Source: Amycolatopsis rifamycinica (GTDB lineage Bacteria; Actinomycetota; Actinomycetes; Mycobacteriales; Pseudonocardiaceae). From it: a stretch of DNA of 64,000 bases. Where the stretch lies: assembly GCF_000695625.1 (NCBI RefSeq), contig NZ_JMQI01000079.1:1-64000 (forward strand), written 5' to 3'. Below the pieces are notes generated by a model that was not told where the DNA came from, made no database searches, and saw only the letters and a list, made by a program, of their open reading frames with translations. Position 1 is the stretch's first letter. Every line of letters starts with the position of its first letter. Of this stretch, positions 24,238 to 32,403 are shown in pieces. Position numbers and translations under genes: made by a program.

Positions 24238-24446
24238 CAGTGCCTCCCGTACTTCTTGTGCACGGCCTGCCGGCTGACCCCCAGCTCGGCGGCGATTTCC
24301 TGCCACGACCAGCCCTGCACCCGCGCACTGCGGACCTGCACGGCCTCCAGTTGTTCCAGCAGCCGCCGGAGCGCGGCGACCGCGCGCAGCCCCACCCGGG
24401 GATCGCGGTCACCCGCCCGGGCGGCCAAATCCGTCGCTTCCGTCAT
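24237..24446 (-). CDS. Small helix-turn-helix protein coupled to the Clp N-domain gene
   Basis: The 69-residue product ends with a clear helix-turn-helix: WSWQEIAAELGVSRQAVHKKYG. ATG 24446 was chosen because the promoter geometry places it at +1; an upstream TTG is inside the -10/operator region. It overlaps the Clp N-domain gene by one base. The same HTH motif (WTDIGASMGVTKQAAQKRF) is fused to a Clp_N domain at 44704-45441. Confidence 0.75.
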   Translation of the reverse strand: MTEATDLAARAGDRDPRVGLRAVAALRRLLEQLEAVQVRSARVQGWSWQEIAAELGVSRQAVHKKYGRH

Positions 24447-24449
24447 GCC

Positions 24450-24494
24450 TGTCAACCTACGTTGACATCACCCGGCTGTCAACTCGAGTTGACA
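24450..24494. promoter_or_regulatory. Twin-palindrome operator and leaderless promoter, Clp N-domain locus 1
   Basis: Two palindromes, TGTCAAC-CTAC-GTTGACA (24450-24467) and TGTCAAC-TCGA-GTTGACA (24477-24494), have centres 27 bases apart. On the minus strand they contain a -35 TTGACA (24477-24482), a 17-base spacer and a -10 TAGGTT (24454-24459), with ATG 7 bases later. The operators overlap both promoter boxes, which suits repression. Confidence 0.7.
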
Positions 24495-24574
24495 TGCCGG
24501 CGACGCCTGGGTCCGGCTGGGGGGTAAACCTGGAGTGTGTGCGTGCGAAGCGGCCAAAACGGAGGTACTCGGTG

Positions 24575-24787
24575 ATGCGGGAGCGGGCGCCGGACGACGA
24601 GCAGCGGCGTCGTGCCGCCAAGAGGCAGGTACGCGTGTTCGCCGTGGCACTCACGTTGTTCCTCGCCGCCTTCTACTTCGTCGGCGCGGTGCTGGGGCTC
24701 TGGGCCGGATCCGGCTGGATGGCGGCACTGGGCGCGATGGTGCTCGCCATCTCCATCGCGGCGTACGCCCGCCGCGCCACCAAGTGA
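24575..24787 (+). CDS. Small two-TM membrane protein
   Basis: The 70-residue product has a charged N-terminus (MRERAPDDEQRRRAAKRQ) and two hydrophobic segments (VFAVALTLFLAAFYFVGAVL and a second near the C-terminus). GGAGG lies 9 bases before ATG 24575. It starts near the Clp locus operator but is transcribed away from it. No function is recognised. Confidence 0.6.
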   Translation: MRERAPDDEQRRRAAKRQVRVFAVALTLFLAAFYFVGAVLGLWAGSGWMAALGAMVLAISIAAYARRATK

Positions 24788-24843
24788 CCTCGGCCCCCGT
24801 TCGAAGGCGACACGCTCAACGCGAAGCCCCCGCACGAGCGACG

Positions 24844-24849
24844 TAGAGT
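24844..24849 (+). promoter_or_regulatory. Candidate -10 box of a leaderless phosphatase transcript
   Basis: TAGAGT is followed by 6 bases and ATG 24856, which favours this ATG over the GTG one codon upstream. Confidence 0.4.
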
Positions 24850-24855
24850 CGGGTG

Positions 24856-25641
24856 ATGCCCGAGATCGTGATCGCCGAGCGGGCCGGGGTGGGCGCCGAC
24901 GGCCACCCACGCCCCACCGAAGACCACGTCGTCGTGCTGGACAACGCGGTGCTCGTCCTCGACGGCGCCACCTCGTCGGATCCCTCGCAACCCCCGGGCG
25001 GCTGGTACGCCGAACGGCTGGCCCGGCGCCTCGCCGAAGACCTTCACGCGGCCCCCGAAGCCGACCTGACCGAGGTCCTGACCAGCGCGATCGCCGCCGT
25101 CACCGCGGAGCACGACCTGCGGCCGCAGCGCTCGCCGTCGAGCACGGTCGCGGCCGTGCGGTGGCTCGACGACCGCGTCGACGCGCTCGTGCTGGCCGAC
25201 AGCCCGGTGGTCGGCTTCGGCGGCTTCGGCGTCGACGTCGTCTCGGACGACCGGCTGGCCCGGCTGCGCAGGCGCGGGATGCTCCAGACCGGTGCCGACG
25301 TCCGCCGCCGGCGCAACGCCCACGACGGTTTCTGGGTCGCCGAAGCCGACCCGGGCGCCGCCGCGCACGCGGTGCGGCGCGGCTGGCGGCGAGCCGACGT
25401 CGACGCCGTGCTGCTCGCCAGCGACGGTGTCTCCATCGGCGTCGACCAGTACGAGCTCTTCGACTGGCGCGAGGTCCTCGCGATCACCCGCGCCGACGGG
25501 CCCGACGCCGTGCTGGCCGCCGTCCGCGCCGCCGAGAAGCAGGATCCGGACGGCGAGCGCTGGCCCCGGCCGAAGCGGCACGACGACCAGGCGCTCGTCC
25601 TCGTCGAGTTCGAATCGGGGGTTATTCAGGGTCTTCCCTGA
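24856..25641 (+). CDS. PP2C-family protein phosphatase-like protein
   Basis: The 261-residue protein has the PP2C metal-binding motifs in order: RPTEDHVVVLD near residue 20, DGATS near 37, SSTVAAVRW near 96, ASDGVSIG near 195 and HDDQALVLVEFE near the end. Such enzymes dephosphorylate Ser/Thr proteins with Mn/Mg in the cytoplasm. It lacks membrane or sensor domains. No partner kinase is encoded nearby. Confidence 0.75.
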   Translation: MPEIVIAERAGVGADGHPRPTEDHVVVLDNAVLVLDGATSSDPSQPPGGWYAERLARRLAEDLHAAPEADLTEVLTSAIAAVTAEHDLRPQRSPSSTVAAVRWLDDRVDALVLADSPVVGFGGFGVDVVSDDRLARLRRRGMLQTGADVRRRRNAHDGFWVAEADPGAAAHAVRRGWRRADVDAVLLASDGVSIGVDQYELFDWREVLAITRADGPDAVLAAVRAAEKQDPDGERWPRPKRHDDQALVLVEFESGVIQGLP

Positions 25642-25675
25642 TCACGGCGATCGCGTTTCCGGCGACGCTGGACGC

Positions 25676-26506
25676 ATGGGGACAGAAGCGGGGAAGCGGA
25701 CGAGACCGTGGCGGCTGGTCGCGCTGGGCGCGATCGGGTGGGGGCTGTTCACGGCCGTGGTGCTGCACGTGATCAGCTCGCGCAACCCGGTGTACGACAC
25801 GCTGTCGAGCTACACGGTGACCGACCGCGGCGAAGGGATGCTCGCGGCGAGCGTGCTCTCGCTGGCCGTCGGGTCGCTCGCGGTGCTCGGCGCGCTGCAG
25901 GTCGCCGGCGTGCCGCTGTCGCGGACGACCCGGCTGCTGCTCGCGTTGTGGGCGCTCGGGCTGGCCACGGCCGCGATCTTCCCGGCGAGCTACCCCGAGG
26001 CGCCGGACCCGGTCAGCGGCGAGATCCACCTCTACTCGTGCCTGGTCGCGTTCTGCAGCCTGCCGGGCGCGGCGATCTCGATGCTGGAACCGCTGCGGGG
26101 CCACCCGGAACGCGCCGCGATGGTCCGGGCGATCCGGCTCACCGCGGGGGCGTTCGCGCTGTTCGCCCTGAGCTTCGTGTTCGTGCGGCTCAGCGAGGCC
26201 GGCGTCGCCCCGTTCCCCGAGGTGTCCGAGGCCTTCCCGATCGGGGTGATGCAGCGGGTGCTGCTGCTCGCCGACGTCGTGCTGCTGCTGACGCTGCTGT
26301 GGCTGGCGACCCGGCTGGAGTCAGCTTTCCACGGCGTCCGCGAATTCGGGCGCGTAGCCGTACAGGCCGGGCATGCCGCCGGTGTGCAGGAACACCACGT
26401 GGTCGTCCGGGGCGAAGTGGCCGGCCCATTCGACCAGCGCGGCGGCCACTTTGCCGGTGTAGACCGGATCGAGCACGACGCCCTCGGTGCGGCCGAAAAG
26501 CCGTAA
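25676..26506 (+). CDS. DUF998-family membrane protein with antisense C-terminal extension
   Basis: The 276-residue reading frame has about six hydrophobic segments and the DUF998 features RNPVYDTLSSYTV near the N-terminus and FPASYPEAPDPVSGEIHLYS in the middle. The hydrophobic part ends at about residue 215. The last ~61 residues, from base 26321, are read entirely from the antisense strand of the desulfhydrase gene and are polar and atypical. This suggests loss of an original stop codon. The family function is unknown. Confidence 0.7.
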   Translation: MGTEAGKRTRPWRLVALGAIGWGLFTAVVLHVISSRNPVYDTLSSYTVTDRGEGMLAASVLSLAVGSLAVLGALQVAGVPLSRTTRLLLALWALGLATAAIFPASYPEAPDPVSGEIHLYSCLVAFCSLPGAAISMLEPLRGHPERAAMVRAIRLTAGAFALFALSFVFVRLSEAGVAPFPEVSEAFPIGVMQRVLLLADVVLLLTLLWLATRLESAFHGVREFGRVAVQAGHAAGVQEHHVVVRGEVAGPFDQRGGHFAGVDRIEHDALGAAEKP

Positions 26507-27349
26507 CGCGTCCCAGACGGCGTCGGTCGGGATGCCGTAGCCGGGGCCGAGCGTCGAGTCGCCCATCCTCGTGTGCGCGAGCGACGGCGGTTCGACGCCG
26601 AGGAGCTTGGCCGCGCCGTCGACGAGGTCGCGGAGGTTGTCCGTGGCCTCGGCGAGCGGGTGGCTGACGCAGGCGATGCCGACGCCGAGACCGCCGAGGA
26701 GCCCGGCGGCCAGCGCCACCCCGGCCGCGGTGCCGCCGCTGGCGTGCGGGACGACCAGGTGGGCCCGCTCGATGCCGCGTTCTTCCAGCTGCTTCGCCAG
26801 TTCGTGGGTCGCGCGGACGTAGCCGAGCGCGCCGAGGTCGTTGGAGCCGCCGACCGGGATGGTGGCGACCTTCCGGCCGTCGGCGGCGGCTTCGGCGACC
26901 AGGCGGTCGTAGGTGCGGCCGGTTTCCTCGCCGTCGGCGCAGACGTGGACGGTCGCGCCGAAGAGCCGGTCGAGGGGGAGGTTGCCGCCGCGTTCGTAGG
27001 CCTCGCCGTCGCGCGGGACCTTGGCGGTCAGCACGAGTTCGCAGCGCAGGCCGAGCTTCGCGCACGCGGCGGCGGTCTGCCGTCCGTGGTTGGTCTGGAG
27101 CGCGCCGAAGGTGATCACGGTGTCGGCGCCGGCGGCCCGGGCGGCGCCGAGGTGGTACTCCAGTTTGCGGAGCTTGTTGCCGCCGGCGCCGAGCGGGTGC
27201 ACGTCGTCGCGCTTGAGCCAGAGGTTCCGCAGGCCGAGGGCTTCGCCGAGCCGGGGAGCCTGGTGCAGCGGCGTCGGCCACCCGCCGAGGTCGACACGAG
27301 GGACCGCGGCCAGCGCGGCGTCGGGGAATCCGGCGAAGTCGAACGTCAT
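26321..27349 (-). CDS. D-cysteine desulfhydrase / ACC deaminase-family PLP enzyme
   Basis: The 342-residue protein has the fold-type II signature: NLWLKRDDVHPLGAGGNKLRKLE with the PLP Lys in GGNKLRKLEY, then FGALQTNHGRQTAAA, SGGTAAGVALAAGL and the C-terminal FLHTGGMPGLYGY. Members degrade D-cysteine to pyruvate, ammonia and H2S, or cleave ACC. The sequence alone does not decide between them. GGAGGG is 3 bases before ATG 27349. Its 3' end overlaps the convergent DUF998 frame by 186 bases. Confidence 0.8.
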   Translation of the reverse strand: MTFDFAGFPDAALAAVPRVDLGGWPTPLHQAPRLGEALGLRNLWLKRDDVHPLGAGGNKLRKLEYHLGAARAAGADTVITFGALQTNHGRQTAAACAKLGLRCELVLTAKVPRDGEAYERGGNLPLDRLFGATVHVCADGEETGRTYDRLVAEAAADGRKVATIPVGGSNDLGALGYVRATHELAKQLEERGIERAHLVVPHASGGTAAGVALAAGLLGGLGVGIACVSHPLAEATDNLRDLVDGAAKLLGVEPPSLAHTRMGDSTLGPGYGIPTDAVWDALRLFGRTEGVVLDPVYTGKVAAALVEWAGHFAPDDHVVFLHTGGMPGLYGYAPEFADAVES

Positions 27350-27377
27350 CGGCCCTCCAGGCTCGGCTTTCTAACCA

Positions 27378-27935
27378 CTATAGGGGGTTAAGCACCGCGA
27401 AGCGGAGTTCGGTGACCGGCCCGACCTCGCGCACGCCGAGCCGCCGGAGCGTGACGCCGTCGAGAGCGGGATCGCCGAACAACGGCAGCCCGGCACCCAG
27501 CAGCACCGGAGCGAGCAGGACGTGCAGTTCGTCGGCCAGCCGGGCCCGCACGGCCTGGCGGACCACGCTCGCGCCGATCACCTTGACCGCCCGCTCCCCC
27601 GCGGCCGCCCTCGCCTGCGTGATCGCCGAAGCGATGCCGTCGGTCACGAAGGTGAAGGTCAGGTTGTCGTTCTGGGCGGGCGGCACGGCCGGCGGAGTGT
27701 GCGTGACGACGAAGATGGGGACCTGGAACTCGTAGCTGCCGGCGTACCAGTCGGGGTCCTCGGACATCTCGAACGACCGGCGGCCGAGGACGACCGCGCC
27801 CGTCTCCCGGATCAGGTCGGTCATCCAGTCGCTGCCGCGCGACGCGGCGGGGTCGGACAGCCGGGCCGTGCCGCCGTGGCGGTCGGCGACGAAGCCGTCC
27901 AGCGACATGCTCATCCCCGCGTGCACCGTGGCCAT
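27378..27935 (-). CDS. Dihydrofolate-reductase-fold (RibD C-terminal-like) protein
   Basis: The 185-residue product starts MATVHAGMSMSLDGFVADRHG, the strand-helix entry of the RibD_C/DHFR-like fold. VVLGRRSFEM, VVTHTPPAVPP and the C-terminal LHVLLAPVLLGAGLPLFGD complete the pattern. These proteins are probably NADPH-dependent reductases of unknown substrate. It is on the same strand as the desulfhydrase gene, 28 bases upstream of that start, so they may be co-transcribed. Confidence 0.8.
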   Translation of the reverse strand: MATVHAGMSMSLDGFVADRHGGTARLSDPAASRGSDWMTDLIRETGAVVLGRRSFEMSEDPDWYAGSYEFQVPIFVVTHTPPAVPPAQNDNLTFTFVTDGIASAITQARAAAGERAVKVIGASVVRQAVRARLADELHVLLAPVLLGAGLPLFGDPALDGVTLRRLGVREVGPVTELRFAVLNPL

Positions 27936-28024
27936 GGTTTCTCCTCACGTAGTGGTCGGGAAGGTAGACGGCCGGGGCGGCGAAAACTCATCGGCGCTGG
28001 CCGGAGACCGCCGGTATCCGGTAA

Positions 28025-28042
28025 CGTTCGTTCGAACGAACG
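28025..28042. promoter_or_regulatory. 18-bp perfect palindrome, probable TetR operator
   Basis: CGTTCGTTCGAACGAACG is a perfect palindrome 18 bases before the amidase ATG. Tandem GTTCGT units are typical of TetR-type sites, and a TetR gene is the next gene in the operon. Confidence 0.6.
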
Positions 28043-28060
28043 AGAACCTCGGGGGCCGCC

Positions 28061-29437
28061 ATGACCGCTCTGAGCCTCGACTTCACGGGCCTCGCCGCCC
28101 AGGCCGCGCAGCTCGCCGCGGGTGAGGTCACCTCCGCCGAGCTCATCGCGGCCGCGCTCGGGCGCGCGCACGCGAGCCAATCCACGCTCAACGCCTTCAA
28201 GCACCTGCGCGACGACGATGCGCTCGCCGAAGCCGCCGAAGCCGACCGGCGCCTGCACGCCGGCGACCGCGCTCCCCTGCTCGGCGTGCCGATCGCGATC
28301 AAGGACGACGTCGACCTCACCGGCGTGCCCACCGCCTTCGGCTGCTCCGGCGACTTCCCGTGCGCGACCGCCGACGCGCCCGCCGTCGCGCTGCTGCGCG
28401 AAGCCGGAGCGGTGATCATCGGCAAGACGAACACCCCCGAGCTGGGCCAGTGGCCGTTCACCGAGGGCCCCGCCTTCGGCGTGACGCGCAACCCGTGGCA
28501 CCCCGGCCACACCCCCGGGGGTTCTTCGGGCGGGAGCGCGGCCGCGGTGGCGTCGGGGGTCGTCGCGGCCGCGCTCGGGTCCGACGGCGCCGGCTCGGTG
28601 CGCATCCCGGCCGCGTGGACCGGGCTCGTCGGCGTCAAGACCCAGCGCGGCCGGATCCCCACCGGCGACGAGCTGTTCCACGGCCTCACCGTGCTCGGCC
28701 CGCTGGCCCGCACGGTCGAAGACGCCGCCCTGCTGCTCGACGCCGCCGCGGGCACGCCCGGCGTGTTCCGCACGGCCGCCGTGCGCGAGCCCGGGAAACT
28801 GCGGATCGGGCTGTCCACGCGGATCCCGTTCACCGCCACCAGGACCCGGCTCGACCCGGTCGTCGAAACCGCGGTGCGGCGGCTCGCCGAGTCCTTCGCC
28901 GGGCTGGGGCACGAGATCGTCGAGGTCGAACCGGACTATCGCCTGATCGGGCTGACGTTCCTGCCGCGTTCGCTCGCCGGCGTCCGCGACTGGACGCTGC
29001 GGGTGCCCGACCGGGCCGGGCTCGACCCGCGCACGCGCGGCAACGCCGGCCACGGCCGCCTGCTGGCCGGCCCCGCGCTGCGGCTGGCCCGCGCCCTCGA
29101 GCCGGGTCTGCACCGGCGGATCGGCTCGGTGTTCGGCCGCGTCGACGTCCTGCTGACCCCGACCACGGCGACTCCGCCGCCGCCGATCGGGACGTTCGAC
29201 GGGCTGTCCAGCTGGGAGACCGACCAGGCCATGATCGCCGCCTGCCCGTACGCTTGGCCGTGGAACGTGCTGGGGTGGCCGGCGGTCAACGTCCCGGCCG
29301 GGCAGACGGCGGACGGGCTGCCGCTCGGCGCGCAGCTGCTCGGCCCGTCGCACGCCGAGGAGCGGCTGATTTCGCTTGCCGCGCAACTGGAAGAGGTCGA
29401 ACGGTGGCCGGACCGGCATCCCGCGGCAAGCTGGTGA
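28061..29437 (+). CDS. Amidase-signature-family amidase
   Basis: The 458-residue protein has the Ser-cisSer-Lys catalytic set: Lys81 in GVPIAIKDD, the Gly/Ser-rich TPGGSSGGSAAAVASG at about 151-165 with the cis-Ser, and the nucleophile region GSDGAGSVRIP at about 175. Amidases hydrolyse carboxamides in the cytoplasm; the physiological substrate is unknown. Downstream TetR and DUF2236 genes overlap in sequence, forming an operon under the palindrome at 28025. Confidence 0.85.
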   Translation: MTALSLDFTGLAAQAAQLAAGEVTSAELIAAALGRAHASQSTLNAFKHLRDDDALAEAAEADRRLHAGDRAPLLGVPIAIKDDVDLTGVPTAFGCSGDFPCATADAPAVALLREAGAVIIGKTNTPELGQWPFTEGPAFGVTRNPWHPGHTPGGSSGGSAAAVASGVVAAALGSDGAGSVRIPAAWTGLVGVKTQRGRIPTGDELFHGLTVLGPLARTVEDAALLLDAAAGTPGVFRTAAVREPGKLRIGLSTRIPFTATRTRLDPVVETAVRRLAESFAGLGHEIVEVEPDYRLIGLTFLPRSLAGVRDWTLRVPDRAGLDPRTRGNAGHGRLLAGPALRLARALEPGLHRRIGSVFGRVDVLLTPTTATPPPPIGTFDGLSSWETDQAMIAACPYAWPWNVLGWPAVNVPAGQTADGLPLGAQLLGPSHAEERLISLAAQLEEVERWPDRHPAASW

Positions 29438-29979
29438 GCACCCGGGAAGCCATCCTGCGCGGCGCGCTGACCGTCGTCGGCGAACACGGGGTCGGCGGGC
29501 TCACGAACCGCCGGATCGTCGCCGCCGCCGGCGTCTCGCTCGGCACGCTGACCTACCACTTCCCGAGCCAGACGGCGTTGCTGCGCGAGGCGATGCTGCT
29601 GTTCGCCGAGGAGGAGACGGCGAAGCTCGGCGCGATCGTCGACGGCTACCGCTCGGCGGGACTGAGTGTCGAGCAAGCGGCTTCGGTCGTCGAGCACGTC
29701 ATCGCGCAGCTGCCCTTCGGCGCGGACGAGCTGGGCGCGCACGAGCTGTACCTGCAGTCCGCTCGCGATCCTGAGCTGCACGAAGCCTCTTCGCGCTGCT
29801 TCGCGGCGTACGACGAATTGGCGGTAACGATCCTCAGCGCGCTGGGGGTGCCCGATCCGGCGCGGCTGGCCGGGCCGGTGGTGGCGCTGATCGCGGGGTT
29901 GCAGCTGCGGCGCCTGGCCACCGGCGCGACGGACACGCCGGTGGCCGAGCCGCTGATGATGCTGGTCCGCGGCGCCTGA
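29404..29979 (+). CDS. TetR-family transcriptional regulator
   Basis: The 191-residue product has the TetR DNA-binding head at about residues 12-55: STREAILRGALTVVGEHG, then RRIVAAAGVSLGTLTYHFPS. The C-terminal ligand domain is non-specific. GTG 29404 has a GAGG 8 bases upstream and gives a complete head, overlapping the amidase by 34 bases. A GTG at 29434 (GTGA overlap) is the alternative. It probably represses its own operon through the palindrome at 28025. Confidence 0.8.
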   Translation: MAGPASRGKLVSTREAILRGALTVVGEHGVGGLTNRRIVAAAGVSLGTLTYHFPSQTALLREAMLLFAEEETAKLGAIVDGYRSAGLSVEQAASVVEHVIAQLPFGADELGAHELYLQSARDPELHEASSRCFAAYDELAVTILSALGVPDPARLAGPVVALIAGLQLRRLATGATDTPVAEPLMMLVRGA

Positions 29980-30848
29980 TGGCCCGCCCGATCGTCCGCG
30001 GCACGGCGGCGTGGAAGTACTTCGGCGACTTCCGCGACGGGCTGCTGGCCGGGCAGGTGCTGGTGCTGCAGGTGGCGCACCCGGTCGTCGCGGCGGGCGT
30101 GCGCGATCATTCGGACTACACGGCCGATCCCTGGACACGGCTGATGCGGACGGGCGCGTCGCTGTCGATCTACGTCTACGGCGGCGAGGCCGGCGCCCGC
30201 GCGGAAGCCGAGCGGCTGCGGGCGTTGCACCGCACGTTCACCGGCGTCGCGGACGGACGGCGCTACAGCGCACTGGATCCTGCGGCGTATGCGTGGGTGC
30301 ACGCGACGCTGGTGAAGGTTCCGGTTGACGCACAGCGGTTCTTCGGGCGGCAACTGTCCACATCGGAGCTTTTTGAGTACTACGCCCAGATGTGCGACGT
30401 CGGGCGGATGCTGGGCGTGCGCTCCCAGGACTTGCCGCCGGACTGGGCGGCTTTCGAGCGGTACTACGACTCGATGGTGGCGGGGTTCTCGGCGAACGAG
30501 GCGATCGCCGAGCTCTTCGAGACGATCCGGACGGTGCGGAAGCCGGTGCGGTGGCTGCCCGGTTCGTGGTGGCGGTGGCACGCGCGGATCCAGATGTTCC
30601 TGATCCGGGCCACGCTGCCACCGGCGTTCCGCGAGCGCCTCGGTCTCCAGTGGACGGACCGGGACCAGCGGAGGTTCGACCGGTTCGCTTCCGGCCTGCG
30701 CCTGCTCGCCACGCCGATGCCGCCGGGGCTGCGGACCGCGCACATGCGGTGGATCGGGAAGCTGAACGTCTGGTTCCGCGCGCACCCGCGGGTGTACCGC
30801 GCGCTGATCCGCGGCGACGGCCCCGGTTCAGCGCCACCCCGCGCCTGA
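29979..30848 (+). CDS. DUF2236 / oxygenase MpaB-family protein
   Basis: The 289-residue protein has the MpaB-family features: LLLQVAHPVVAAGV (here VLQVAHPVV with the conserved His), DPWTRLMRTGASLSIYVYG, and the later HATLVKVPVDAQRFFG region. Members of this family, such as latex-clearing protein and MpaB, are haem or metal oxygenases. It starts at ATG 29979, sharing one base with the TetR stop. The substrate is unknown; the amidase and the regulator are its operon partners. Confidence 0.8.
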   Translation: MARPIVRGTAAWKYFGDFRDGLLAGQVLVLQVAHPVVAAGVRDHSDYTADPWTRLMRTGASLSIYVYGGEAGARAEAERLRALHRTFTGVADGRRYSALDPAAYAWVHATLVKVPVDAQRFFGRQLSTSELFEYYAQMCDVGRMLGVRSQDLPPDWAAFERYYDSMVAGFSANEAIAELFETIRTVRKPVRWLPGSWWRWHARIQMFLIRATLPPAFRERLGLQWTDRDQRRFDRFASGLRLLATPMPPGLRTAHMRWIGKLNVWFRAHPRVYRALIRGDGPGSAPPRA

Positions 30849-30868
30849 AGGGCCGTCGCGGGTTGGGG

Positions 30869-31852
30869 TCACGGAACCAGGACCAGTTTGCCCTCGACCT
30901 CGCGGTTCTCCAGGCGGCGGTGGGCTTCGGCGGCCTGCTCCAGCGGCAGGGTGACGACCTCGGGCTTGATGGCGCCGGCTGCCAGCTGCCCGACCAGTGC
31001 CGCGATGTCGGCCCGGAACCCGGCGGGATCCTTGTCGACCGCGCGCGCCACGGTGTGCACGACCACGCGGGGGCCTGGCGTGAGCTTCGCCCGCAGCAGG
31101 GCGCCGACGGTGCGCGCCATCGCGCCGGCTTTGGAGTAGCCGGCTCCGGTGGCGAAGCTGAACCCGTACGACACGACCACACCCGACGGTTTCGTGGCAC
31201 GCCGGGAGCGCGCCAGCGAAGGGCCGCCCACCGGGTCGAACGTGGCCGCGACGGGCACGGGCACGGCGGCCTGGTCCGCGACCCAGGTGCCGCCGGCCGC
31301 CTCGACCCGGCCGCGCCTGCCCGGGCTGGAGGTGCCGTAGACCTCGACCCCCGCCGCCCTGGCGATCTGGGACAACGCCGATCCCACTCCGCCGGCCGCC
31401 CCGAGCACCAGCACGGCCTCGCCGGGCGCCGGCCTGGCCACCCGGTGGAACATCTGCCAGGCCGTGAGGTAGTTGAGCATCAGCGCGTCGAGGTGTCCGG
31501 CGGGAGGTCCCTCGGGGAGCGGGGTGGTCCGCGACGCCGGCGCCAGCACGTGCGTCGCGTACCCGCCGGCGCCGATCAGAGCGCCGACGCGCTGGCCGAC
31601 GGTGAATTCCCCGACGCCGGGGCCCACCCGCGCGACGTGCCCGACCACGTCGAACCCCTGGACCTCCGGGAGGGCGCCGGGGGTGAGGCCCTGGCGGGTC
31701 GAGATGTCGTGGAACGCCACTCCCGCGGCCTCCGTGGTGATCAGGATCTGCCCAGGGCCGGGTTCTGGCACCGGCATGGCCTCCACCCGGAGCACCTCAG
31801 GACCTCCCGTGGAGGTCAGCCGTACCCGTCTCGCGCCTGCGTCAGTGGTCAC
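30869..31852 (-). CDS. Zinc-independent quinone oxidoreductase (MDR family)
   Basis: The 327-residue product has GGPEVLRVEAMPVPEPGPGQ at the start, VQGFDVVGHVARVGPGV, and the nucleotide-binding LGAAGGVGSALSQIARAAG near residues 150-170. No structural-zinc cysteines are present. It likely reduces quinones or enones with NADPH. GTG 31852 fits a leaderless transcript; a MarR gene lies 56 bases upstream on the same strand. Confidence 0.8.
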   Translation of the reverse strand: MTTDAGARRVRLTSTGGPEVLRVEAMPVPEPGPGQILITTEAAGVAFHDISTRQGLTPGALPEVQGFDVVGHVARVGPGVGEFTVGQRVGALIGAGGYATHVLAPASRTTPLPEGPPAGHLDALMLNYLTAWQMFHRVARPAPGEAVLVLGAAGGVGSALSQIARAAGVEVYGTSSPGRRGRVEAAGGTWVADQAAVPVPVAATFDPVGGPSLARSRRATKPSGVVVSYGFSFATGAGYSKAGAMARTVGALLRAKLTPGPRVVVHTVARAVDKDPAGFRADIAALVGQLAAGAIKPEVVTLPLEQAAEAHRRLENREVEGKLVLVP

Positions 31853-31858
31853 GCCCGA

Positions 31859-31864
31859 AGATTA
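31859..31864 (-). promoter_or_regulatory. Candidate -10 box of a leaderless quinone-oxidoreductase transcript
   Basis: On the minus strand TAATCT is followed by 6 bases and GTG 31852. Confidence 0.45.
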
Positions 31865-31908
31865 CATGAGAATCTCAAGGAAATGCTCAACGAGTTGTGT
31901 TGTCCCTG

Positions 31909-32331
31909 CTACCGCTCGGTGAGCGCCTTGGCGAGCAGGGACTGCAGGAGCAGCTGTTCGTCGTCATCGAGGTGCGCGAAGGGCGAATTCCGGGCGACGA
32001 CGGCGAGGAGCAGCTCGCGCACATTCCGGCCTTCGGCGGTCAGCACCAGCGTCCGGACGCGCCCGTCCCGGGGATGCGGACGCCGCTCGGCGAGCCCGCG
32101 TTCCTCCAGCTGCGCGCTGAGCAAGCTGATGTTGGAGGGGTCGCACCGCAGCAGGACGGCCAGCTTGCGCAGCGGTTGCGGCTCGGCGTCCGGGTCGAGG
32201 ACCCACAGCAGATTCGCCGTCGGCCCGGTGAGCTCCAGCCGCGCCAAGCCGTCGTGCATCCGGCCGGCCACCTCTCCGGCCAGGGCCGTCACCTGGTACA
32301 GCAACGAAGCCGCGAGCTCATCGACCGCCAT
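31909..32331 (-). CDS. MarR-family transcriptional regulator
   Basis: The 140-residue protein shows the MarR fold: LLYQVTALAGEVAGRMHDGL, PLRKLAVLLRCDPSNISLLSAQLEERG as the recognition part, and a wing with RPHPRDGRVRTLVLT. The gene is just upstream of the quinone oxidoreductase on the same strand, so it probably controls a quinone or electrophile response. ATG 32331 fits a leaderless start. Confidence 0.8.
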   Translation of the reverse strand: MAVDELAASLLYQVTALAGEVAGRMHDGLARLELTGPTANLLWVLDPDAEPQPLRKLAVLLRCDPSNISLLSAQLEERGLAERRPHPRDGRVRTLVLTAEGRNVRELLLAVVARNSPFAHLDDDEQLLLQSLLAKALTER

Positions 32332-32337
32332 GCACCG

Positions 32338-32343
32338 AGCTTA
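32338..32343 (-). promoter_or_regulatory. Candidate -10 box of a leaderless MarR transcript
   Basis: On the minus strand TAAGCT is followed by 6 bases and ATG 32331. There is no Shine-Dalgarno sequence. Confidence 0.45.
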
Positions 32344-32403
32344 ACTTGAGCTATTCCTGGAGTTGCTTCACGAAACGTGCCGTCAGCCTGGCTACGGCCT
32401 CCC

